NCBI RefSeq assembly: GCF_039529775.1
Contig: NZ_BAAANL010000002.1
Span: 583,661 to 647,660, forward strand
Direction: 5' to 3'
Source: Myceligenerans crystallogenes
GTDB lineage: Bacteria; Actinomycetota; Actinomycetes; Actinomycetales; Cellulomonadaceae
Length of the DNA: 64,000 bases
Part shown: positions 37,389 through 50,832 of the stretch, one piece after another
How the letters are laid out: every line of letters starts with the position of its first letter
How positions within the stretch are numbered: the stretch's first letter is position 1
Translations under genes and position numbers: made by a program
The notes under the pieces: model-generated
What the model was told of the DNA's origin: nothing
Databases searched by the model: none
Seen by the model: only the letters and a program-made list of their open reading frames with translations

Positions 37389-37548
37389 AGCTTCTCACCA
37401 GGCGTTTCACCCTTGCTGAATAGCGCAGGGAAGCAAACGAACCCGTTGCAAGGATTCACGGAGGGACGGCCGGAGCCGGCCCGTCCGGAAAGGCTCGGGG
37501 ACGCGGTCGCCCGGGCGGGCCCGGGACGGCGCCCCACCGGAAACGACG

Positions 37549-37589
37549 GGGCGGAGCAGGTCCGGCCGCAAGCCGGTCCCGCTCCGCCC
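37549..37589 (-). terminator. Hairpin downstream of tRNA-Leu
   Basis: GGGCGGAGC pairs with GCTCCGCCC (9 bp). The stem continues past two mismatches to CCGGC/GCCGG. It begins 10 bases beyond the 3' end of the tRNA on the minus strand. The remaining gap to the LuxR gene holds another GC-rich hairpin near 37465 and the LacI-type site. Confidence 0.6.
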
Positions 37590-37599
37590 ATCTGTCTCG

Positions 37600-37681
37600 T
37601 GCCCGCTGAGGGACTTGAACCCTCACCTCCGAAGAGACGCGGGTTTGAGCCGCGCGCGTCTGCCAGTTCCGCCAAGCGGGC
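37600..37681 (-). tRNA. tRNA-Leu (anticodon CAA)
   Basis: On the minus strand an 82-nt class II tRNA folds completely. The acceptor GCCCGCT/AGCGGGC is followed by discriminator A. The D-arm is GGCGGAACTGGCAGACGC. The anticodon stem CGCGG/CCGCG holds loop CTCAAAC, so the anticodon is CAA (Leu UUG). A long variable arm (TCTC-TTCG-GAGG) and T-arm GAGGG-TTCAAGT-CCCTC follow. CCA is not encoded (CGA follows the discriminator). A tRNA-Leu is usual near pyk and pdtaR in actinobacteria. Confidence 0.96.
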
Positions 37682-37757
37682 CGGGCGAGAGCCACCTTAC
37701 CTGGTGGCCCCCGCCGGGACGAACATGAATCCGGGTACCGCGGACCCGGTCAGGGGC

Positions 37758-38684
37758 TCAGCCCTTGACCGCACCCGCCATGATGCCCGCGACGAGCTGG
37801 CGGCCCACCACGGCGAAGATGATCAGCAGCGGCAGCGTGACCAGGAAGACGCCCGCCATGATGAGCGAGTAGTCATCGTGGTAGCCCGCACGGAGGTTCT
37901 GCACGGCGATCGGCAGCGTCGGGTTGCTCGAACCCAGCACGACCGAGGGCCAGAAGAACATCGTCCACTGCTGGACGAACATGAACAGGCCGAGCATGGC
38001 CGCGGCGGGCCGGGCCGCCGGGAGCGCGATGCTCCAGAACGTCCGGAACATCGACGCGCCGTCCACGCGGGCGGCCTCGATCAGCTCGTACGGCAGCGCC
38101 GACTCCAGGTACTGGGTCATCCAGAACACGCCGAACGCCGAGACCAGCGCCGGCACGATGACCGCCTGGAGCGTCCCGATCCAGTCGATCTCCGACATCA
38201 GGATGTACATCGGGATGACGCCGAGCTGCGTCGGCACCGCCATCGTGGCGATGACGAAGACGAGCAGGCCGTTCCGGCCGGGGTACTGCAGCTTCGCGAA
38301 CGAGAAACCGGCCAGCGTCGAGCTCAGGACGACGGCGAGCGCGACGGTCACCGAGATGACGATCGAGTTCACCAGCGCGAGCCAGAAGTTGACCTGGTTG
38401 TTGGACACCACGTTCGCGAACTGGCTCAGGATGCTCAGGTCCGGCAGCCACTGGGGCACGGCCGTCTGGGAGATCGTCTGCTGGTCGGACGAACCCAGCA
38501 GCAGCGTGTAGTACAGCGGGAACGCGGCGACCAGGAGCACCAGCCCCAGCAGGCCGTACGTGATCCAGCCCCCGCCGCGGACGGCGGAACCGGTGCCGTG
38601 CTGCTGGGCCCGGGCACGCTTGCGGGCGGCGGCCTTCGCGGCCCCCTTGCCGGCGATCTGGCCGGCGGCGGCGACGGAGCTCAT
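37758..38684 (-). CDS. Carbohydrate ABC transporter permease, MalG/CebG type
   Basis: A 308-aa inner-membrane subunit. A basic Ala/Lys-rich N-terminus of about 38 residues precedes helix 1 (WITYGLLGLVLLVAAFPLYYT). Six helices in total. The EAA loop that contacts the ATPase is LIEAARVDGASMFRTFWSIALPAARP. It ends GRQLVAGIMAGAVKG, the standard MalG-type C-terminus. It overlaps the MalF-type gene by 4 bases. No ATPase gene accompanies the system, as in CebEFG importers powered by the shared MsiK ATPase. Confidence 0.94.
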   Translation of the reverse strand: MSSVAAAGQIAGKGAAKAAARKRARAQQHGTGSAVRGGGWITYGLLGLVLLVAAFPLYYTLLLGSSDQQTISQTAVPQWLPDLSILSQFANVVSNNQVNFWLALVNSIVISVTVALAVVLSSTLAGFSFAKLQYPGRNGLLVFVIATMAVPTQLGVIPMYILMSEIDWIGTLQAVIVPALVSAFGVFWMTQYLESALPYELIEAARVDGASMFRTFWSIALPAARPAAAMLGLFMFVQQWTMFFWPSVVLGSSNPTLPIAVQNLRAGYHDDYSLIMAGVFLVTLPLLIIFAVVGRQLVAGIMAGAVKG

Positions 38685-39796
38685 GAGTCCCTCCGGTCGG
38701 TAGTGGTGTTCTCGCTGGCTGACCGGACCGCGGCGGCCCGGCGTGCGGCGGCGGCCGCACCGGCCGCCCTCGCCTCGGCCCGCAGCCGGCGCGTCACCGC
38801 GCGGCTGACCTTCGGTGCCCTCGGGCCCGACGACGAGATCCGCTGGGTGATCAGGAAGTTGATGACGCCGACGATGAGGATGATCACGAACAGCAGCCAG
38901 GCCACGGCGGCACCGCGGCCCAGGTCACGCTGGGTGCCCCAGGCGGTGTCGTAGAGGTACAGCACCGTCGTCATCCACTGCTGGTCGCCGCCGCCGCGTC
39001 CGTGGACGTCGAACATCCGCGGCTCGTCGAAGATCTGCAGGCCGCCAATCACCGAGGTGAGGACGACGAAGATGATCGTGGAGCGGATCTGCGGCACCGT
39101 CACCGAGAAGAACTGCCGCCACGGGCCGGCGCCGTCGATGGTCGCGGCCTCGTACAGGTCACGCGGCACGGCCTGCATCGCGGCGAGGAAGATCAGCGCG
39201 TTGTAGCCGGTCCAGCGGTAGTTGACCATCGTGGCGATCGCGAGGTGGCTGGACCAGCGGTCCGAGTGCCAGCCGATCGGGTCGATGCCGAACACGCCGA
39301 TCAGGTCGTTGATCAACCCGTACTGGTCGGCGAAGAGCCGCCCGAAGATCATCGACACGGCCACGGGCGCGACGACGTAGGGAACCAGCACGCCCATGCG
39401 CCAGAACGTGGCGGCGCGGATGTTCCGGTCCAGGAGCGCCGCGATCACGACGGCCAGGATCACCTGCGGCACCGAGGACAGCAGGAAGATCGAGAACGTG
39501 TTCACCAGGGAGTGCCAGAAGCCGCCCCGGCCCAGCACGTCGGCGTAGTTCTGGAGACCCACGAACTCGCCCTGGCCGCCCAGCAGGTTCCACTCGTACA
39601 TCGACACCACGGCGGTGTAGACGAGCGGGAACAAACCCGTCAGGGCGAAGAGGACGAAGAACGGGGAGATGTACAGATAGGGCGAGACCTTGACGTCCCA
39701 GCGGCTCAGGGTCTGGGAGAACCCGAGTTTGCGCGGCGCGCGCGGTGGCGGCGCGGTCGAGCCCGCAGGGGGCTCCGTCGTCGTGAGTGCGGCCAT
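38681..39796 (-). CDS. Carbohydrate ABC transporter permease, MalF/CebF type
   Basis: A 371-aa permease. A Pro-rich N-terminus is followed by helix 1 YLYISPFFVLFALTGLFPLVY and the signature WNLLGGQGEFVGLQNYADVL. The EAA loop is YEAATIDGAGPWRQFFSVTVPQIR. About 55 extra residues at the C-terminus are Ala/Arg-rich and cytosolic, longer than usual. The sugar is probably a beta-glucoside oligomer such as cellobiose, inferred from the CebEFG layout and operator type. Confidence 0.94.
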   Translation of the reverse strand: MAALTTTEPPAGSTAPPPRAPRKLGFSQTLSRWDVKVSPYLYISPFFVLFALTGLFPLVYTAVVSMYEWNLLGGQGEFVGLQNYADVLGRGGFWHSLVNTFSIFLLSSVPQVILAVVIAALLDRNIRAATFWRMGVLVPYVVAPVAVSMIFGRLFADQYGLINDLIGVFGIDPIGWHSDRWSSHLAIATMVNYRWTGYNALIFLAAMQAVPRDLYEAATIDGAGPWRQFFSVTVPQIRSTIIFVVLTSVIGGLQIFDEPRMFDVHGRGGGDQQWMTTVLYLYDTAWGTQRDLGRGAAVAWLLFVIILIVGVINFLITQRISSSGPRAPKVSRAVTRRLRAEARAAGAAAAARRAAAVRSASENTTTDRRDS

Positions 39797-39920
39797 GTCG
39801 TCTTCCTGGTCGGGTGCGCGGCTGATGAGGATGGTTCGGCGCCACGAGGACGCCCGTGCGCCGTCGCCGGCCCCGCGTGCTCGCGAGGCCGACGACGGCG
39901 GTCAGAGATCAGAGCTCAGG

Positions 39921-41240
39921 TCAGAGACCGAGCTCGTCGTAGGCCGCGACGGCCTTCTCCCACGACTCGTCAGCCTCGGCCGACTTCTCGACGTCGACGC
40001 GCTTGACGGCGTCCTGCACCTGCTGGTGGATCGTGAAGTAGTTCGGGCCCTTGAACGGCGTCACCGTGATCGCTGCGGCGCGGTTGGTGAAGATCTCACC
40101 GACCGGCGCGTCGTTCATGAACTCGTTGGTGAAGCCCTGAACGGCCTCCGACTCCTGCGCCTCGACCTGCGACGGGAAGGTACCGGCCTCCTCGAAGGCA
40201 GCGGTCTGCTGCTCCGGGGCGGTCAGCCACGCGGCCAGCTCCTTGGCCGCCTCGACGTTCTCGCCCGAGGACGGGACGGTGAGGAACGAACCGCCCCAGT
40301 TACCGCCGCCACCGGGGAAGACGTCGGCGACGTTCCAGCCGTCAACACCACCCGAGTTGGACTCGATCGGGCCGGTCATCCACGCCGGGCACAGCATGGT
40401 CGCGAAGGCGTCCTTCTGGAACGCGGCGTTCCAGTCCTCGCTCCACTGCTCCAGGCCGGCCGAGAGGCCCGCCTCGCCCTGCGCGACGACGGTCTCGTAC
40501 AGACCCTGGACGGCGGCGTTCTCGCCGAGCGGGATCGGCGTGCCGTCCGTGTTCTCGTAGGCGGCGTCCTCCTGGTTGACCAGGCCCTGGTAGATGGCCA
40601 TGCCGGAGTCGTACCACGCCGAGTCGGACTTCTTGACGAACTTCTCGCCCGCCGCGAAGTACTCGTCCCAGGTGGCGTCCTCGCCACCGAGCAGCTCGGC
40701 CACCTCGGCCGGCTCCGAGGGGAGCCCCGCGTCCTCGAACAGGTCCTGGCGGTAGCAGACCGCCTCGGGGCCGATGTCGGTCCCGTAGCCGATGAGCTTG
40801 CCGTCCGGTGTCGTGCCCTGCTGGACCTTCCAGTCCACCCAGCGGCCCTCGACGTCGGCGCTGGCCAGGTCCTCGAACAGGTCGGGGTACTGACCGAACT
40901 CGGCCATCCAGTCGACCTCGATGGCCTCGATGTCGGCCAGGCCCTCGCCGCCGGCGGCGAGCTTGGTCGAGAGGTTGGTGCGAGCGTCCTCGGCGGTCGC
41001 GGCGACCGTCTGCTCCACCGTGACGTTCGGGTGCTCCTCGGTGTACTTCGCGAGGAGTTCCTCGGTGTACCCGAAGTTGTTGAACGTGGCGACCGTGAGG
41101 GTGATGGGCTCCTCCGGGTCGGCACCGCCCTCGGGGTCGCTCGCGGGGCTGCCACCGCAGGCGGCGAGCCCGAAGGCCAGGGTTGCGATTCCGGCGGTGG
41201 CCGCGAGACGGCGGCCGCCTGTACGAGTACTGCTGAACAC
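39921..41240 (-). CDS. Sugar ABC substrate-binding lipoprotein (CebE-like, first paralog)
   Basis: A 439-aa extracytoplasmic receptor. The signal peptide RRLAATAGIATLAFGLAAC carries the lipobox LAAC, then CGGSPASDPEGG. The SBP family 1 core is ITLTVATFNNFGYTEELLAKYTEEHPNVTVE and YGTDIGPEAVCYRQDLFEDAGLP. The ligand-pocket region is FPGGGGNWGGSFLTVPSSGEN. The GTG start at 41240 has AAAGGAG 7 bases upstream. It is first in its operon with the two permeases. A LacI-type operator lies 81 bases upstream. It shares its whole layout with the protein at 41463. Confidence 0.93.
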   Translation of the reverse strand: MFSSTRTGGRRLAATAGIATLAFGLAACGGSPASDPEGGADPEEPITLTVATFNNFGYTEELLAKYTEEHPNVTVEQTVAATAEDARTNLSTKLAAGGEGLADIEAIEVDWMAEFGQYPDLFEDLASADVEGRWVDWKVQQGTTPDGKLIGYGTDIGPEAVCYRQDLFEDAGLPSEPAEVAELLGGEDATWDEYFAAGEKFVKKSDSAWYDSGMAIYQGLVNQEDAAYENTDGTPIPLGENAAVQGLYETVVAQGEAGLSAGLEQWSEDWNAAFQKDAFATMLCPAWMTGPIESNSGGVDGWNVADVFPGGGGNWGGSFLTVPSSGENVEAAKELAAWLTAPEQQTAAFEEAGTFPSQVEAQESEAVQGFTNEFMNDAPVGEIFTNRAAAITVTPFKGPNYFTIHQQVQDAVKRVDVEKSAEADESWEKAVAAYDELGL

Positions 41241-41321
41241 AGTGGACTCCTTTGTCTTTCCTGACGAATTCTGGGATGCGCCAACCTCGGCACATCGTGC
41301 GGGACACCGCCCGCGGAAGCG

Positions 41322-41335
41322 TGGTAGCGCTTCCA
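41322..41335. promoter_or_regulatory. LacI-family operator-like palindrome (site 2)
   Basis: TGGTAGCGCTTCCA matches TGGAAGCGCTTCCA at 13 of 14 positions. It lies 81 bases upstream of the first sugar-binding-protein gene, a plausible promoter position. An overlapping GGAAGC...GCGCTTCC arrangement extends the symmetry. Confidence 0.65.
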
Positions 41336-41420
41336 CCGTGGTGGCCTATCGTGCCGAAGGTCACGACGGGCCGTCAAGTCCCCAGCTGTCCGCGATAGGG
41401 ACGATGTCACGTCAACCGGT

Positions 41421-41449
41421 ACGATCCGGCCGCTGAACGGCCGGATCGT
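41421..41449 (-). terminator. Terminator between the two sugar-binding-protein genes
   Basis: ACGATCCGGCCG pairs perfectly with CGGCCGGATCGT (12 bp, 5-base loop CTGAA). It lies 13 bases beyond the stop of the gene at 41463 and upstream of the next operon's operator, so the two binding-protein genes are separate transcripts. Confidence 0.75.
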
Positions 41450-41462
41450 TACCCTTTCGTGC

Positions 41463-42806
41463 CTACTCTTCACCCTCTTCGGGGAGGGTGATCGAGCCCT
41501 TCGTCTCCAGTTCCTGCACCCGGCCGATCGCCTGCTGCCAGGCCTCGTCCGGCGAGAGGTCGCCGGCGTCCATCGCCCGGAGCGAGTCGCCGAAGGCGTC
41601 CTCCTGGATCTGGGAGTCGAGCGGGCCCTTGAACTGCGCCCGCACGCCCTCGGTCCGCTGGGCGAGCAGCTTCGCGATCGGGGCGCCGCCGAACACCGGG
41701 TCCCCGTCGACCGGCTCGGTGCTGAAGATGTGGATCATCTCCTCCGTGCTCGGGAACGTGCCCGCGACCTTGAACGCCTCCGCCTGCTGCTCGGCCTCGG
41801 TCAGCCAGAGCACGAGCTCGGCGGCCTCGTCGGGGTGCTCCGAGGACTCCGGCACGGCCAGGAACGAGCCGCCCCAGTTCGCCGAGCCGCCCGGGAAGAC
41901 GTCGGCGAAGTCCCACCCGGTCTCCGGCCCGCCGCCCGCGGCCTCGAGCTGGGTCTTGATGTGGCCGATCATCCAGCCGGGGCACATGAACGTGGCGAAG
42001 GAGTCGTCGGTGAACGCCTTGCCGCCGCGCCAGTCCCAGGGGGTCTCGCGGGCCGACAGGCCGTCCGCGTTCGCCTGGGCGACCAGGCCCCACTTCTCCG
42101 CGAGCGCCTCGTTCTCCCCGGCGATGATGTCGCCGTCGATGTTGTAGTAGCCCTCGTCGAGCTGGTTCACCATGGCGTTCCACACGAAGGTCGGCTGGTC
42201 GTACCACGCCTTGCCCGTCGTGGCGTGGTACTGCCGCCCGACCTCGAAGTACCGCTCCCAGTCGCCGCCGTCCTGCTGGAACAGCTCCGCGACCTGCTTC
42301 CGGTCGGTCGGCAGGCCGGCCGCCTCGAAGAGGTCACGGCGGTAGCACAGACCCATCGGGCCGATGTCCGTGCCCGCGCCGATCACGGCGCCCGTGGGCG
42401 CGGTGCCCTGCTTGTACTTCCACTCCAGCCACCGCCAGCTCGACGTCTCGATGTGGTGGTCGCGCAGGTCCACGAACTTGTCCGACTCGGCCATCGCCTG
42501 GCCGAGCCAGCCCTCCTCCAGCGCCACGACGTCGCTCATGCCCTCGCCGTTCTCGAGGCCCTCGAAGAGCGTGGCGCGCGCGTCGCCGCTCTGCTCGTAG
42601 TTGGTCGCCTCGATCGTGACGCCGGGGTGGGTCTTCTCGTACTGCTCGTACAGGTCGTCGAAACCCATGACGCCGAACGTCGCCACCGTCAGCGTGACCT
42701 CCTGGTCCTCGCCGCCGGTCGCGAGTCCGGCCCCACAGCCGGCCAGCAGGGCGGTGGTCACGATCATCCCTGCGCCTGCCCAGGCAGCGCGCGTCATCCG
42801 TCTCAT
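41463..42806 (-). CDS. Sugar ABC substrate-binding lipoprotein (CebE-like, second paralog)
   Basis: A 447-aa receptor. The signal peptide MRRMTRAAWAGAGMIVTTAL is followed by lipobox LAGC. It is paralogous to the protein at 39921: shared LTVATFGVMGFDDLYEQYEKTHPGVTIE, GAGTDIGPMGLCYRRDLFEAAGLP, CPGWMIGHI and FPGGSANWGGSFLAVPESSEHP. It has no permease genes of its own and its own operator and terminator. It may feed the downstream permease pair a different oligosaccharide. The alternative start MTRAAW three codons in is possible. Confidence 0.92.
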   Translation of the reverse strand: MRRMTRAAWAGAGMIVTTALLAGCGAGLATGGEDQEVTLTVATFGVMGFDDLYEQYEKTHPGVTIEATNYEQSGDARATLFEGLENGEGMSDVVALEEGWLGQAMAESDKFVDLRDHHIETSSWRWLEWKYKQGTAPTGAVIGAGTDIGPMGLCYRRDLFEAAGLPTDRKQVAELFQQDGGDWERYFEVGRQYHATTGKAWYDQPTFVWNAMVNQLDEGYYNIDGDIIAGENEALAEKWGLVAQANADGLSARETPWDWRGGKAFTDDSFATFMCPGWMIGHIKTQLEAAGGGPETGWDFADVFPGGSANWGGSFLAVPESSEHPDEAAELVLWLTEAEQQAEAFKVAGTFPSTEEMIHIFSTEPVDGDPVFGGAPIAKLLAQRTEGVRAQFKGPLDSQIQEDAFGDSLRAMDAGDLSPDEAWQQAIGRVQELETKGSITLPEEGEE

Positions 42807-42892
42807 GTTCTTGGTTCACCCTCGTTGGTGCATTGTGTGGTCGGCGGCGACACCTGAGCCGCCACGGGCCGCGTTCCCGCGGCCCGATTGGC

Positions 42893-42906
42893 TGGATACG
42901 CTTCCA
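42893..42906. promoter_or_regulatory. LacI-family operator-like palindrome (site 3)
   Basis: TGGATACGCTTCCA matches TGGAAGCGCTTCCA at 12 of 14 positions. It lies 86 bases upstream of the second binding-protein gene, nearly the same distance as site 2 from its gene. The repressor gene is not in the window. Confidence 0.5.
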
Positions 42907-42931
42907 CAGGCGGTCGCGGCCGACAAGGATG

Positions 42932-42970
42932 AAAAATGCCGCACGGGCGGGGAGAAGTCCCCGCCCGCGC
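42932..42970 (-). terminator. Rho-independent terminator of pyk
   Basis: On the minus strand GCGCGGGCGGGGA pairs with TCCCCGCCCGTGC (13 bp, one G-U), and GGCATTTTTC follows. This is a textbook hairpin plus T-run, rare in this window, 36 bases beyond the pyk stop. Confidence 0.88.
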
Positions 42971-43006
42971 GGCCGGGGCACGTCAGGCCCCGTGCGGAAC
43001 GGAAGG

Positions 43007-44449
43007 TCAGGCGGTCGCCGATCCCCGGCCGTCCGCCTTAGTCCCGATGCGGTGCACCAGGATCGAGTTCGTCGTGCCGGGCACGCCCACCGGGGCGCCC
43101 GAGACGACCACCACGAGGTCGCCCTTCTCGGCCAGGCCGTTGGCCTGCAGCGTGGAGTCGACCTGCTCGACCATCGCGTCGACGCTGTCCACCTTGGGCA
43201 CGAGGTACTGCTCGGTGCCCCAGGTCATCGACAGCGCGTTGCGCGTGCCCTCCACCGGCGTGAACGCCAGCAGCGGGATCGAGGACCGCAGGCGCGACAT
43301 GCGCCGCGCCGAGTCACCCGACTGCGTGAACGTCACGAGGTACTTGACGCCGAGCCGCTCGCCGATCTCGGCGGCCGCGCGGGTGATGGCGCCGCCGCGG
43401 GTGTGCGGCGTCGACCCCAGCGGGGCGATGCGCTCGCGGCCCGCCTCCTCGGTGGCCTCGATGATCTTGGCCATCGTCTCGACCGTGATGATCGGGTAGT
43501 CGCCCACGGACGTCTCGCCGGAGAGCATCACGGCGTCCGCGCCGTCGAGCACCGCGTTGGCGCAGTCCGACGCCTCGGCGCGCGTCGGGCGCGGGTTGGT
43601 CGTCATGGACTCGAGCACCTGCGTGGCCACGATGACCGGCTTCGCGTTGCGGCGGGCCAGCTCCACGATGCGCTTCTGCACCAGCGGCACCTGCTCCAGC
43701 GGCATCTCCACGGCGAGGTCGCCGCGGGCCACCATGACGCCGTCGAACGCGGCGACGACCTCGGCGAGGTTGTCCACGGCCTGCGGCTTCTCGATCTTGG
43801 CGATGACGGGGACCGTGCGGCCCTCCTCCTCCATGATCCGGCGCACGTCCTCGTAGTCCTTCGCGGACCGGACGAACGACAGCGCGATGAAGTCCGCGCC
43901 CTGGGCCAGGCCCCAGCGCAGGTCGTCGGTGTCCTTGCCGGACAGCGCCGGCACGGACACGGCCACGCCCGGCAGGTTCAGGCCCTTGTTGTTCGACACG
44001 GGGCCCGGCACCTCGACGCGCGTGACGACGCGCGGGCCGTCCACGGCCTCGACCACGACGCGCACCTTGCCGTCGTCGATGAGGATCGGGTCGCCGACGC
44101 GGGCGTCCTGCGGGAGGCCCTTGTGCGTGGTGGACACCAGTTCCTTGGTGCCCTCGACGTCCTCGGTGGTGATCGTGAAGACGTCACCCACGTTCAGGAA
44201 GTGCTTCTCGTCCCCGGCGAACCGGCCCAGGCGGATCTTGGGGCCCTGCAGGTCCACGAGGACCGCCACCGAGGTACCCGCGTCCTGCGCCGCGGCGCGG
44301 ACGTTCTTGATGACCTCGGCGTGCTCGGACTGCTCCCCGTGGCTGCGGTTGATCCGCGCCACGTTCATGCCGGCGTCCACCAGCTCCCGCAGCTTCTCGG
44401 GCGACGCCGTCGCGGGTCCGATGGTGCACACGATCTTTGCTCTGCGCAT
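43007..44449 (-). CDS. pyk: Pyruvate kinase
   Basis: Last step of glycolysis: PEP + ADP to pyruvate + ATP. The 480-aa product begins MRRAKIVCTIGPATASPEKL. It contains VARINRSHG (usual pattern RxNxSHG), LQGPKIRLG, the active-site segment VIAKIEKPQAVDNL, VMVARGDLAVEMP and the signature QVLESMTTNPRPTRAEASD. The C-terminal allosteric domain is complete. The ATG at 44449 follows GCTGGAGAC; an in-frame start 9 codons upstream is unsupported. It is the last gene of the trpC...pyk conserved block but is separated from gltD by a hairpin. Confidence 0.97.
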   Translation of the reverse strand: MRRAKIVCTIGPATASPEKLRELVDAGMNVARINRSHGEQSEHAEVIKNVRAAAQDAGTSVAVLVDLQGPKIRLGRFAGDEKHFLNVGDVFTITTEDVEGTKELVSTTHKGLPQDARVGDPILIDDGKVRVVVEAVDGPRVVTRVEVPGPVSNNKGLNLPGVAVSVPALSGKDTDDLRWGLAQGADFIALSFVRSAKDYEDVRRIMEEEGRTVPVIAKIEKPQAVDNLAEVVAAFDGVMVARGDLAVEMPLEQVPLVQKRIVELARRNAKPVIVATQVLESMTTNPRPTRAEASDCANAVLDGADAVMLSGETSVGDYPIITVETMAKIIEATEEAGRERIAPLGSTPHTRGGAITRAAAEIGERLGVKYLVTFTQSGDSARRMSRLRSSIPLLAFTPVEGTRNALSMTWGTEQYLVPKVDSVDAMVEQVDSTLQANGLAEKGDLVVVVSGAPVGVPGTTNSILVHRIGTKADGRGSATA

Positions 44450-44576
44450 GTCTCCAGCCTCGTCGTCTCGCGGCACCCGCGCATCTGCACGTGCGAGGCA
44501 GCGGCACGAACACAGGCTCGGGAGGCCGCACGGCCCCTGGTTGACGGGGCCATTCGTCTCTCGGTCTTCAGGCTAT

Positions 44577-44610
44577 GCCCGCCCGCGGCGCGAACGCGCT
44601 GTGGGCGGGC
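44577..44610 (-). terminator. gltD terminator hairpin
   Basis: GCCCGCCCGC pairs with GTGGGCGGGC (one mismatch/wobble), and the inner GCGC/GCGC extends the stem. It lies 78 bases beyond the gltD stop and upstream of pyk. The rest of 44450-44687 should hold the pyk promoter; none is obvious. Confidence 0.6.
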
Positions 44611-44687
44611 ACAACGTCAGGTGAACTTTCTGCAGTTCTTGGTGCGCGCTTCCTCGTGCTCTCCTTCGCCGGCGCGCGCCGCGAAGG

Positions 44688-46179
44688 TCAGGCCCGCAGC
44701 GCGTGGGTCCGCGGGCGCACGGGTGCGGGCAGCTCGGTGCCGCCCGCCAGGTACTCGTCCACCGCGGCGGCCGCGGCGCGGCCCTCCGCGATGGCCCACA
44801 CGATGAGCGACTGCCCGCGCCCGGCGTCACCGGCCACGAACACGCCCGGCAGGCTCGCCGCGTAGTCGTCGCCGCGCGCCACCAGGCCGCGGTCGGTGAT
44901 CTCCGCGCCGGTCTGCTCCTCCAGGTCCCGCGTCTCGGGTCCGGTGAACCCCATGGCGATGAGCACCAGGTCCGCCGGGATCTCCCGCTCGGTGCCCGCC
45001 TTGGGCGCGCGGCGCCCGTTCGGCAGGTACTCGGTCTCGGCGACCTTGAGCGCGCGCACCCGGCCCGCGCCGTCGTCGACGAACTCGACGGTGGACGCGA
45101 GGTAGGTGCGCTCGCCGCCCTCCTCGTGCGAGGTCGAGACCTCGAAGAGGATGGGGTCGGTCGGCCACGGCTGGTGCGCGGGGCGCTCGCCCGGCGGCCG
45201 CTTGCCGATGGCGAGCGTGGTGACGCTCGCGGCACCCTGCCGCAGCGAGGTGCCCACGCAGTCCGAGCCGGTGTCGCCGCCGCCGATGACGACGACGTGC
45301 TTGCCCGCGGCCGACGGCGCGCCGGCCGGCGGGGCCGGGTTCGGCTCGTTCTCGCCGGCCGCGGACACGGCCTTGTTCTGCGGCGTCAGGAAGTCCATCG
45401 CGAAGTGCACGCCGCCGAGCTCCCGCCCCGGCAGGGGCAGGTCGCGCGGCACGGTCGCGCCCGTCGCGACGACGACGGCGTCGAACCGCCGCCGCAGCGC
45501 GTCCCACGAGATGTCCCTGCCGATCTCGACGCCCGGCCGGAACCGGGTGCCCTCGGCCTCCATCTGCGCGAGGCGGCGGTCGATGTGCCACTTCTCGAGC
45601 TTGAAGTCGGGGATGCCGTACCGCAGCAGGCCGCCGATCGCGTCGTCCCGTTCGTAGACGACGACGGTGTGCCCGGCGCGCGTGAGCTGCTGGGCGGCGG
45701 CGAGCCCGGCGGGCCCGGAGCCGACGACGGCGACCGTGGAGTCGGTGAGCCGCTCCGGCACGTGCGGCGTGACCAGCCCGCGGGCGAACGCCTCGTCGAC
45801 GATCGACACCTCGACGTTCTTGATCGTCACCGCGGGCTGGTTGATGCCCAGCACGCAGGACGTCTCGCACGGCGCCGGGCACACGCGCCCGGTGAACTCC
45901 GGGAAGTTGTTCGTCGCGTGCAGCCGGTCGATCGCGTCGCGCCACTGGCCCTGCCGGACCAGGTCGTTCCACTCGGGGATGAGGTTGCCCAGCGGGCAGC
46001 CCTGGTGGCAGAACGGGATGCCGCAGTCCATGCAGCGCCCGGCCTGCTCGGTCAGCTTGGCCAGGAAGGGGCTGCCGCCCACCCGGACGTCATGGGTGTC
46101 CTTCCAGTCCAGCAGCCGCACCTCGACGGGACGGTTCGGCGGGAGCTCCCGCTCCCGCACCTTGAGAAACCCACGCGGG

Positions 46180-46187
<8 letters not shown>
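44688..46187 (-). CDS. gltD: Glutamate synthase (NADPH) small subunit
   Basis: The FAD/NADPH-binding beta subunit that passes electrons to GltB for glutamate synthesis from glutamine and 2-oxoglutarate. It is 499 aa. The N-terminal Cys clusters CMDCGIPFCHQGCPLGNLIPEWND and CPAPCETSCVLGINQPAV bind 4Fe-4S centres. The FAD site is VVGSGPAGLAAAQQLTRAG and the NADPH site VVIGGGDTGSDCVG. The terminal FAD motif is GVFVAGDAGRGQSLIVWAI. The GTG start has GGAGG upstream and overlaps gltB by 8 bases. Confidence 0.97.
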
Positions 46188-50721
<4,534 letters not shown>

Positions 50722-50735
50722 GGATCCTCACAGAC

Positions 50736-50752
50736 GTCCGGGCATGCCGGAC
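50736..50752. promoter_or_regulatory. Palindrome in the gltB leader
   Basis: GTCCGG-gcatg-CCGGAC is a perfect 6-bp inverted repeat 15 bases upstream of the gltB start. It could be an operator or a small leader hairpin. No known regulator consensus is matched. The remaining intergenic stretch up to the lgt stop (50833) shows nothing else clear. Confidence 0.25.
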
Positions 50753-50832
50753 CCATCTCTCACTCGTCAACCGGGGCGCCGTCGGCCCGGAAAGGGACTG
50801 TGGGGTGCGCGCCCGATGGGTGGTCGGTCCGC

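Noticed and set aside
37600..37681. tRNA-Leu as attachment site of an integrated element
   Set aside because: No integrase, no phage or ICE genes and no second copy of the tRNA 3' end were seen nearby.
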